NCBI GenBank assembly: GCA_041394705.1
Contig: JAWKHS010000009.1
Coordinates: forward strand, 186,001 to 250,000
Length of the DNA stretch: 64,000 nt
Origin: Vicinamibacterales bacterium
Lineage (GTDB): Bacteria; Acidobacteriota; Vicinamibacteria; Vicinamibacterales; UBA2999
Reading direction: 5' to 3'
Shown here: one piece after another, positions 19,001-23,919 of the stretch
Position numbering within the stretch: position 1 is the first letter of the stretch
How the letters are laid out: every line of letters begins with the position of its first letter
Translations under genes and position numbers: made by a program
Notes under the pieces: model-generated
Told to the model about the DNA's origin: nothing
What the model saw: the letters and a program-made list of their open reading frames with translations, nothing else
Databases searched by the model: none

Positions 19001-19571
19001 CCGGGCCACCCGCCCGGAGTTCGTGTACGCGATCGATCGCGTGACGGCGCTCGAGGTCGCCTGGCCCCTGGTGGTGCACCACGGCCCGGTGGACATGGCG
19101 TCGGCCGCCCCACTGCCGCAGCCGCGGCCGCGCACCCTGTGGGGCCGGCTGGCCAGCTTCTTCGCGGCGCTGCTGGAGGTGACGCCGGCATCGCCCGAGC
19201 ACGCCGGCCGCGACGTCCGGATCGGCGTCTCGTTCCTCCTGCCCCTCAACGGCGGCGCGGGGTCGGACGGGCCGACGGCCGCGGCCACTGCGATCGTCGC
19301 CACCGTCCCCGTCGCCCTTCGTCCTGCGGCGGCGTTCGTGCCCGCCCGCGACCTCACGGCCGCGGATGGCGCCTGTGCCCAGCTGGCCGACGCGATGACC
19401 GCGTGGATGGGCGCCCACGGCGCGCCGCCGCAGGGCGGCGTCTTCGTCTTCGACGTGACGGTCTTCGCGCGGCTCGGGACCACCGCCCCTGATGCCGGGG
19501 GCCGGCCGCTCCTGTCGTTGACGAACGTGCGGCTCGCGCTCGCCGATGTGGATCCCGCCACGACCGCCTGA
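10026..19571 (+). CDS. Giant 3181-residue protein with about 17 LysM-like repeats, unknown function
   Basis: An uninterrupted 9.5 kb frame starting at ATG 10026, 6 nt after the previous stop. Layout read by eye: residues 1-520 beta-rich and repetitive (for example VVDVYTNGDFLLDLGFPYDLD near 315-335), reminiscent of large uncharacterised DUF6603-type proteins, which I cannot confirm; 521-820 mixed; then LysM-like repeats in four blocks near 824-968, 1452-1555, 1804-2115 and 2386-2669, with typical starts such as VREGETLAGF, VRPGDTLSHVA and IREGETFDSLA. Spacers look like beta sandwiches (AFDLLDVFGNRV). The C-terminal ~500 residues have no recognised domain. There is no signal peptide or membrane helix, odd for a LysM protein, whose usual ligand is GlcNAc-containing glycan. 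It could be a cytoplasmic scaffold or be exported by a non-Sec route. Confidence 0.85.
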   Translation: MARPPAPRANADGGLRTSLYADVVVMGRTFRVETAFGSGDTIFGVRLGDVSLGEILQYLVSLVPGAGHFSLDAPWSALNEVPLRNLELQLNATTNAVGFTYDQLNLNLAFARIDVLELWYGPGDAAGATGEAAASSLQVKLYGRFLDKTYAYPDQPLGWDLLRQPPPAVPSGGPPAFDLDYLGLGQRVTLRDARAFTSMQGIIDALVASYADVDGAVSPLRRLPALKFDGASGWLVGARFSALDTITLSVIFNDPTMYGLRVELRGERAKAFAGLQFEILYRRIGDGLGVYHVDLRLPDAMRRFDLGAVSLSLPLVVVDVYTNGDFLLDLGFPYDLDFTRAFALSTFVGPVPVVGAGGIKFGALSGATSTLVPRVTNGRLAPVIAFGLGLRIGVGKELQSGAMSGGMLVTLDGLLEGVLAFFEPEHPGLPKDTYFRVHGAIRIAAHVYGRIDFKVIQASLDVYAYAQVSVAMEAYAATVIVLEAGVHASVRVKVLFATVTLSFSTTVRARFTIGTASPPPWTIEAPATARALAAGAPAGFRLLPGGAVQAVDAYAALRDRPLPWRAGLVLGERRTLDVFIGPMVTLGVASDYPAPPGPTGAGAAPDEARGVQLLLQMFVSLGETDPARAAGFDALAQAELLWALQNVHDGLHAAAGRAAVLVSTATTVTRSALEFVQHDLTAANPRAPITYCRIVDFLRENFRFRVRAMPADGAVAAGVTLFPVPPYLTLSTSDAGVRVDFETFDPCSEEYVALLEEYFRQLAVPVDGSGGTGGPPAHLAPESTSSAPTSLAAVVFGDYFTLILREMVRASLDVFDGLTVTPATGESLTALVHAYGVAGVDPLRDIALANQDAGTFFAAGSVIPVPGLRAQVREGETLAGFSARFGFEPTAFVTSQQRVLGLLAVGATIAIPGPAPDTGRVETIRPGDTWAGLAEAHQCTVEALAADPANLASPDLLAKQFTIALPPVTVGITSDARLSPRAIAQRLGIDVGEVVAAAETAGVAYETVRLPAFEQLPAGALFAELTARGAFAAAAAMTARSFLGGTRLPDPRRTPAGAPRGTRRVGDPSWSDEPLYPLAILTGQQWAAPPVLPADYRITLTRNLLTGDAECQRPEIVFESAFPDSQIDVALSAADVAAVTAFRELLKRPAPFAPNVLSVTRQAPYAVAERRFPVGVGRPWVTPAPLPFASAGQATGTPLVFDLPDDLRTQLAASPPAAPDVRLMTGPPGVAGAPAPEAREIAARAWATRVRFLLARVESPGRPDAFIAGLYTVRASDVTSSRLLLQAMAALAPPSTPGATGPPTPRLDLLYPSNAADPLGASLQSDAVTPAEVLLVKANLSTDTHAPTRLTGGTMHAAPPDASGHATLAEPLPFLRLLWEACVTNAGGFYLRYHAGEGESLPAQLFNQSETAPFELLITAVDTTGAPVRAQAHHNAVICAENLASGAPNVFVAPPVVAAPKDATLAAIAKALGAPATQATLALANATTRHLLRPGLVVALPDSGRYTVQVGDTLLDLALREKTPDLARVAAAVDAVKNPLVEGATLHVDTGWVRRQGVIPPGTAGLRVLRTDPDPSTGEAAPPDRQAAPETRLQVLFNLLTCRLAPTAAFRAGPSGLPVPPATDALPPPAAPWRYSRRLGIAPFAASPNAADDPWADPYVGLGGEAAIAFDLLDVFGNRVLPAGSVPTLTVPIRYGDAVVPLAQWPSIVSSFDARQEAQLDVRLTFDAGHYAPSTSGSVAATASRAAADGRLMARIAAQLGQPDVVIGLWASFGLGEVRGDKAALLDLAAAAIRYLDTVGGLRALTHAAAAGEVLRAIAARYRVDVVTLATANALDARVLAASAVLSIPTLYVTVLTDSLGAISDRFGGDPDPGALARLNAGVRLQPGVRLTIGQTVVAARAGDTLTTVASRADVPLEDIGRANAGVEHIFPSGTQVLVRMSTAPVRPGDTLSHVAAAHGLALGDLAAANADTAGWLAAGAVLAIPLHATIAPEHRTATVTIADGDCLGSIATGLGIGVDRLARANADVTGLLRVGAALRYRPAGAGPSAADETLPVAEHDTLATLLAALRARPGCHAATLSALAAQNTSAPGLLAPGAWCLAPPEDVVQTFAPGRDQDLHICPLAVELRIRRASSLIDPALTDDAGTGVAASPVAPHLTSDPSQPGDDALSLRDFGRRFADAFDGLRLATSGDAPAAAGATAAATGRLMVVAWADVSYLIDTTPFFFAPRPLLNRLWSSDPAYPVPVPRYAAGAITGATDTLVTGVDLDRVGRAFLAAIDRALSPAIGVTACERLGAGAEYDQILAAKAALARAVRNQVTAVVDPPPQTAPPDLEAARDALHQRLLVELASGYDVDAVVQFPARVQSPFADPATAPRLAGRVTAVSFTVPDDATLERLAQHFDAPVSTFARLAADLPYLLCPGATVLGHEIAATDTLRTVADALGRTLEAFAAAVARTGGLFQAGASLGLVTTRRAVQADDTIGVLLDRLAPGVPLAPALQTFLEMNGATPGLVAGGATVALAMSAVRTDDTLDTVAVRAGVTALACAESNRGRADVLLAGAAVDRPDRHPYTIREGETFDSLAAAMGSPLADVVSGIASMPGLLRPGATMAWPPEAVKRHTAHAGESLEAVAAALQVPVRDLAEGVLDDPGLLEPAVTVGYLARAPECSITTRKLTLVNGASPLTFLVALSRHAAVRSIGVDLTFAAGELEYDIQDAKAQGYQSSRWLTFAEPLQRPLARIDVPIALRSYPRAPVMLSQEIRYAEAPADLQALKTYDYAYTYAYSGAAQDQLQTDVEINLPDPALARANSDPRDTLPYWLAKYDGIAAALWTDLGVLATPDALDSAPLASAARGALHVLAEMAAGIARAWSAWTAAPVADAALPAPRFHVRCRDVGGGHVRATIGARAGDAGRPLPPSAPGLLVRARRLEGPAAGGRLARSSAAPAGPDEAGGPLPDLVLSHVVRGLDLIQAQNIRGYVDVTRNVGLLPDRATRPEFVYAIDRVTALEVAWPLVVHHGPVDMASAAPLPQPRPRTLWGRLASFFAALLEVTPASPEHAGRDVRIGVSFLLPLNGGAGSDGPTAAATAIVATVPVALRPAAAFVPARDLTAADGACAQLADAMTAWMGAHGAPPQGGVFVFDVTVFARLGTTAPDAGGRPLLSLTNVRLALADVDPATTA
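12495..12929 (+). repeat. LysM-like repeat block 1 of the giant protein
   Basis: Residues about 824-968 hold three consecutive repeats of 40-48 residues. Each runs from a (V/I)-x-x-G-(E/D)-(T/S) start through a helix-loop-helix to an IP or ALP ending: GESLTALVHAYG, VREGETLAGFSARFG and IRPGDTWAGLAEAHQ. A weaker fourth unit may follow to about residue 1025. Confidence 0.7.
14379..14690 (+). repeat. LysM-like repeat block 2 of the giant protein
   Basis: Residues about 1452-1555 hold two repeats: KDATLAAIAKALGAP ending in VVALP, and VQVGDTLLDLAL ending in LHVD. This block is about 480 residues after block 1 and 250 before block 3, with beta-sandwich-like sequence on both sides. Confidence 0.65.
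15435..16370 (+). repeat. LysM-like repeat block 3 of the giant protein
   Basis: Residues about 1804-2115 hold six repeats in tandem, the best preserved of the protein: AAGEVLRAIAARY, TDSLGAISDRF, ARAGDTLTTVA, VRPGDTLSHVAAAHG, IADGDCLGSIATGLG and AEHDTLATLLAALR. Several share the inner motif (A/L)xxANA(D/G), expected at the second LysM helix. Confidence 0.75.
17181..18032 (+). repeat. LysM-like repeat block 4 of the giant protein
   Basis: Residues about 2386-2669 hold six repeats: VPDDATLERLAQHF, AATDTLRTVADALG, VQADDTIGVLLDRL, VRTDDTLDTVAVRAG, IREGETFDSLAAAMG and AHAGESLEAVAAALQ. They are more diverged than block 3, with D-D-T replacing G-D-T in three copies. Confidence 0.7.
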
Positions 19572-19583
19572 AGCGGCGGACGG

Positions 19584-19589
19584 TATAGT
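19584..19589 (+). promoter_or_regulatory. Candidate -10 box for the PhzF-like gene
   Basis: TATAGT lies 12 nt before the ATG at 19602, inside the 30-nt gap after the giant gene. No convincing -35 hexamer is visible because the upstream bases are the end of the giant gene. If used, the mRNA leader would be about 5 nt. Confidence 0.4.
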
Positions 19590-19601
19590 GGCCGGCGAGC
19601 C

Positions 19602-20513
19602 ATGCGCCGCCTGCCCTTCCACACGCTCGACGTCTTCACCACCCGCCCCTACGCGGGGAACCCACTGGCCGTCGTGCTCGAGGCCGACGGGCTCTCGGAC
19701 GCTCAGATGCAGCAGGTGGCGCGCGAGTTCAACCTGTCCGAGACGATCTTCGTCCAGGCGCCCGGGGACACGGCGCACACGGCAGGGGTTCGCATCTTCT
19801 TTCCGAACGGCGAGATCCCGTTTGCCGGACATCCCACCATCGGCTGCGCGATCCTGCTCGCGACGCTGGGCGCCGCACCGGACGACCCGTTGGACGTCAC
19901 GATCACCCTCGAGGAGCGCGCAGGACTCGTCCCCGTGCACGTCACACGGCGCGACGGACATCCGCACGCGATCTTCACCGCGCCGGTCGTGCCCGTGGAG
20001 GTGCCGGCGTCCGGCGTGGACGCGGCCTCGGCGGCGCGCGCCCTCGGACTCCGCCCCTCCGACATCGGGTTCGGCGGCCACGCCCCGCGGGCGTTCGAAG
20101 GCGGGCCGCGCTTCCTGCACCTGCCGCTGGCCACGCGCGACGCCCTGGCCCGCGCGCGTCCGATCGAGCCCCACTGGTCGGCGATCGTGGACGCGGTGGG
20201 CACCGACGCCGGCTATTGCTACACGCCGGGCGGCGACCATCCGGACACGGCCTATCGCGCGCGGATGTTCGCGCCGACCGCGCTCACGCCCGAGGATCCG
20301 GCCACGGGATCGGCCACGGCGCTCCTGGCCGCGCAGCTCCTGGTGTCGGAGGCGCTCGGCAACGGCACCCACCGGTGGCGGCTGGAACAGGGGTACGAGA
20401 TGGGGCGGCCGTCGGACCTCGTGCTCGAAGCCGACGTCGTCGCCGGCCGGCTCGCCGCCGTGCGTGTCGCCGGCCACGCGGTGCCCGTGATGAGCGGCCA
20501 CGTGGCGATCTGA
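19602..20513 (+). CDS. PhzF-family isomerase/epimerase-like protein
   Basis: 303 residues, normal for the family. PhzF-like enzymes share the diaminopimelate-epimerase fold and use a single Glu as acid/base; here Glu47 lies in NLSETIF. Other signatures are FTTRPYAGNPLAVV near residues 12-25, IPFAGHPTIG near 75-84 and EDPATGSAT near 228-236. PhzF of phenazine synthesis isomerises a dihydro-hydroxyanthranilate, but most family members are of unknown substrate and no other phenazine genes are nearby, so the product should not be called phenazine biosynthetic. It is cytoplasmic and probably has its own promoter (TATAGT at 19584). Confidence 0.92.
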   Translation: MRRLPFHTLDVFTTRPYAGNPLAVVLEADGLSDAQMQQVAREFNLSETIFVQAPGDTAHTAGVRIFFPNGEIPFAGHPTIGCAILLATLGAAPDDPLDVTITLEERAGLVPVHVTRRDGHPHAIFTAPVVPVEVPASGVDAASAARALGLRPSDIGFGGHAPRAFEGGPRFLHLPLATRDALARARPIEPHWSAIVDAVGTDAGYCYTPGGDHPDTAYRARMFAPTALTPEDPATGSATALLAAQLLVSEALGNGTHRWRLEQGYEMGRPSDLVLEADVVAGRLAAVRVAGHAVPVMSGHVAI

Positions 20514-20752
20514 ACAGAGCCGCCAGGCGGCCGCCGGCCACGCGTCAGGACGTCTTCACCTCACGCCGCGCTCGACATCCGCCGCCGCGCCACGACCTCG
20601 GCCAGGACGGCGCCACACACGGAGCGCGAATACGGCACGCTCACGATCTACCTGCGACAGAAGGGCCTGGTGCCGCCCACCAGCCAGCCGCGCTCGCGGT
20701 AGGTCACGAACCGGCTCCCCGCGGCTGCCGTCGGAGCGGCGGCGCCGCGGGC

Positions 20753-23290
20753 CTACTCGGTGCGCAGGGCGAGCAGCGGCTCGGTCGAGGCGGCCCGGCG
20801 CGCCGGCAGGTAGCCGGCCAGCGCGCCAACGACGGCGAGGAGCACCGCCGCGCCGACGAGCGAGGGCGGATCCAGCGGCGTGAGGCCGAAGAGCTGCGCG
20901 CGGGCCGCGCGGCCGAGCGCGTACGCGCCCGGCAGGCCGACGGCGATGCCGATCGCCGTCAGGAGGCCGACCTCGCGCAGCACCATCGTGAGCACGTCGC
21001 CCGCGCCGGCGCCGAGCGCGATGCGGATGCCGATCTCGCGCGTCCGCCGGACGACCGCATAGCTCATGACGCCGTAGAGGCCCACGGCCGCGAGCACGGT
21101 CGCCAGGCCGCCGAAGAGCATGGAGAGCACCGCCAGCATGCGCTCGACGGCGAGCGACCGGGCCACCGTGGTCTCCATCGTCGTCATCTTGAAGACCGGC
21201 AATCCCCGGTCGATGCGAGCCACCGCCTCGCGGGCCAGCGCCGGCACCGCCGGCGCGGCGGCGGCCGTCGTCCGGAGGTAGAAGGTCATCTCGGCGACGG
21301 CCTCTTCCTGCGCGTACGGCGTGTAGACGATGCGCGGCACGCCGTCGGTGGCGGTCCTGAGCCCGTCGCCCTCGCCCGCCTCGCCCGGACGGATCTGGGA
21401 GTAGTTCGTGTCCTTCGCCACCCCGACGATCTCCATGCGCGCCGGGTCGTCGTAGGCCGAGAAGCCGATGCGCCGGCCGATCGGGTTCCCGTCGCCGAAG
21501 TAGTAGCGGGCGAACGTCTCGTTCACGATGGCCACGAACGGCGCGCCCTCGGCGTCGCGTTCGGTGAAGTCGCGGCCCGCCACGAGCGGCACGCCAAGCG
21601 TGTCGAAGAAGCGCGGGGCCACGGCGAGCGTCCAGGGGTTCATGTCCTCGCCCTGCTGCGCCTCGTAGCCCTGGACGCGGATGGTCCTCTGAGAGGAGGT
21701 GCCCGTCAGCACGCCCACGTCCGACATCGACACGGAGGTCACGCCGGGCTGGGCGGCGAGGTCCCCTTGGATCCGGCCGAACAGCTGCTTGATGGCGGTC
21801 TGCGATCGGGAGGACTGCGACGGATCCAGCGAGAACGTGACGACGTGATCGGTGTCGAAGCCCGGACCGAGCCGCTGCAGGTTCACGAGGCTCCGCACGA
21901 ACAGGCCGGCGCCCGCGACGAGCAGCGTGGACAGGGCCACCTGCGCCACCACGAGCGAGCGGCGCAGACGCGCGTGCTGCACGCCGCCGCCCGCGGCCGA
22001 GGCTTCCTCTTTCAGCGCCCGGTTCACGTCGAACGCGGAGCCGCGAAGCGCGGGCGCGACGCCGAAGAGCAGGACGGTGAGCACGGTGGCGACGAGCGTG
22101 AACGCGGCCACGCGCAGATCGGGCGACGTCGTGAGCGTGACCGATGGATCGAGCGGCAGTACGCGGAGCAGGGCGTCGCCCAGCCACGCCGCGACGAGCG
22201 CTCCCGCCGCGCCGCCGAGGGCGGCCACCACCGCGCTTTCGACCAGCGTCTGCTGCACCAGCCGCCGGCGGTCGGCGCCGACCGCCAGGCGCACGCTCAT
22301 CTCACGCTGCCGGCCCGTGGCCCGCGCCAGCATCAGGTTCGCGACGTTGGCGCACGCGATGAGCAGGACGAGGCCCACCATGCCCATGAGCACGATGACG
22401 GGGGTGCCGAGCGAACCGCGCACGTTCGAGAGCCCGCGCGAGGCATCGTGCAGGACGAGCGTCTTCGCCGCGAACCGGCTGCGGAAGCCCTCCGACGCCT
22501 GGGCGAACCGCGGCTCCGACACCAGCTCGCCCCGGTTCGCCTGCTGGTAGCGCACGTCGAGGGCGGCCTTGGCCGCGTCGGGCGCGACCCCGGGACGCAG
22601 GATGCCGACGATGTTCAGCCACCGGAACCGCCGGTCCGTGACCGGCTGGCCGGTGGGCTCCATCTCGAGCTTCATCGTGAGCGGCACGAAGATCGCGGGC
22701 TGCTCGTTGGCGAGGAGCCCCGTGACCCCGGGCGGCGCGACCCCAATCACCGTCATCGGCGTGGCATTCACGATCACGCCCTGGCCGACGACGCCGGGGT
22801 CCGCCTCGAAGCGCCGTCGCCAGAAACTGTCGCTCAGCACGACGAGCGGATGGCCGCCGGGCGTGACGTCGTCCTCGGGCGTGAAGAGCCGGCCGAGGGC
22901 CGGCGTGATGCCGAGCGCCGGGAACAGGTTGCCGGACACGAGCTCGGCGACGATCCGCTCGCTGTCCTCGCCGGCGCGGAAGGTCACGCTGGCGGGCCCG
23001 CGGGCCACGAGCGCCTGCAGCGCCTCGCCGGACCCGGTCTCGAGGTCGCGGTACATCGGGTACGAGAACGCGCGGTCGAGCTCGGTGTAGCCCATGAAGG
23101 CGCCCGGCCCGTCCAACTGCACGAGCGCCCGCGCCGGCGCGACGGGCAGCGGCCTGAGCACCACCTGGTCGAGCAGCGTGAAGATCGCCGTGTTGGCCCC
23201 GATCCCGAGGGCGAGCGTCATGACGACGACCGCCGTGAAGCCCGGCGCGCGGGCGAGCGTGCGCACCGCGTAGCGAAGGTCCTGCAGCAT
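20753..23290 (-). CDS. MacB/FtsX-type orphan ABC permease of the acidobacterial (ADOP) family
   Basis: 845 residues from the ATG at 23290, chosen because the protein then opens with the family start MLQDLRYAVRTLARAPGFT. The frame is open upstream to 23731 but that part has no family character. Layout: TM1 near 19-41, a long periplasmic MacB-type domain, a three-helix FtsX unit near 285-390 (VLLIACANVANLMLARA), a second periplasmic domain, and a C-terminal FtsX unit (RRTREIGIRIALGAGAGDV). This is the duplicated permease layout abundant in acidobacteria, normally without an adjacent ATPase, and none is seen here. The cargo is unknown. No Shine-Dalgarno is obvious before the chosen start. Confidence 0.92.
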   Translation of the reverse strand: MLQDLRYAVRTLARAPGFTAVVVMTLALGIGANTAIFTLLDQVVLRPLPVAPARALVQLDGPGAFMGYTELDRAFSYPMYRDLETGSGEALQALVARGPASVTFRAGEDSERIVAELVSGNLFPALGITPALGRLFTPEDDVTPGGHPLVVLSDSFWRRRFEADPGVVGQGVIVNATPMTVIGVAPPGVTGLLANEQPAIFVPLTMKLEMEPTGQPVTDRRFRWLNIVGILRPGVAPDAAKAALDVRYQQANRGELVSEPRFAQASEGFRSRFAAKTLVLHDASRGLSNVRGSLGTPVIVLMGMVGLVLLIACANVANLMLARATGRQREMSVRLAVGADRRRLVQQTLVESAVVAALGGAAGALVAAWLGDALLRVLPLDPSVTLTTSPDLRVAAFTLVATVLTVLLFGVAPALRGSAFDVNRALKEEASAAGGGVQHARLRRSLVVAQVALSTLLVAGAGLFVRSLVNLQRLGPGFDTDHVVTFSLDPSQSSRSQTAIKQLFGRIQGDLAAQPGVTSVSMSDVGVLTGTSSQRTIRVQGYEAQQGEDMNPWTLAVAPRFFDTLGVPLVAGRDFTERDAEGAPFVAIVNETFARYYFGDGNPIGRRIGFSAYDDPARMEIVGVAKDTNYSQIRPGEAGEGDGLRTATDGVPRIVYTPYAQEEAVAEMTFYLRTTAAAAPAVPALAREAVARIDRGLPVFKMTTMETTVARSLAVERMLAVLSMLFGGLATVLAAVGLYGVMSYAVVRRTREIGIRIALGAGAGDVLTMVLREVGLLTAIGIAVGLPGAYALGRAARAQLFGLTPLDPPSLVGAAVLLAVVGALAGYLPARRAASTEPLLALRTE

Positions 23291-23919
23291 GCGCCACGCG
23301 GGAGCGAACGGCGTGCCAGCCGGGCCGGGGGCCTCGCCCCTCGCTTCTGTCAGCTTTCCGGCGGGAATCGCGCGATCGAGGGAACGCGGGCGGCGGGCGG
23401 GCGTCCGCACGCGGAGGAGAGTGTCCGCGCGTGGGACGAGACGCGCCGGCACCGTCCGGACGATCGAGGGTCGCGTCGGCCTGGGGTTCGGCGTCGGCGC
23501 CTTCGTCACCGCGCACGCGTACGACCGACGGTCTCGTCCCTCCAGGTCAGCGGCTCGGCCCTCACGTGCCCGGTGCGAGACGGCGGTACGGATGGGCCGG
23601 GGCCGGACGCCACGCGACTCGCTTCGGCCCGGCGTCCGCGTCGACTTCCGGCGCTGGTCGCGCGCGCTCGTCCGCTGGTGGTGTCCAGCCGGCGCTCGCC
23701 ACGCCGCGCGCGCGGATGAGGTGACGAACATTCATTTCATGCGATCGACCGGCGCAGATTCTTGTACATTCCGCCGCCGCTCCCGTTCGTCCCGGCGCTC
23801 GACGCATATTGCCCCTCCATGAGTGCCGCCAGGCCTGGCACGAACCTTCCACCACATCCCGCATCCGGTTCGCTCCGTTGGCACACGGTGACGGGGATCG
23901 CACCGGCGGGAGGTGACTG
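23291..23919. other. 629-nt intergenic region between divergent permease and TonB receptor
   Basis: No gene is supported here although frames stay open because of the high GC. The stretch about 23725-23830 is clearly richer in A and T than its surroundings and is the most likely site of the TonB receptor promoter; the next ~90 nt would be a long leader ending in a strong GGAGG at 23909-23913. I see no convincing riboswitch or inverted repeat. The permease promoter should lie near 23300-23400 but shows no clear box. Confidence 0.5.

Noticed and set aside
6106..19571. Giant cluster as a phage tail-like or extracellular contractile injection system
   Set aside because: LysM baseplate proteins occur in such systems, but no sheath, tube, spike, AAA ATPase or other structural gene is present around the cluster.
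19602..20513. Phenazine biosynthesis
   Set aside because: Only a PhzF-like isomerase is present; none of the other phenazine genes is nearby and most PhzF-family members have unrelated roles.
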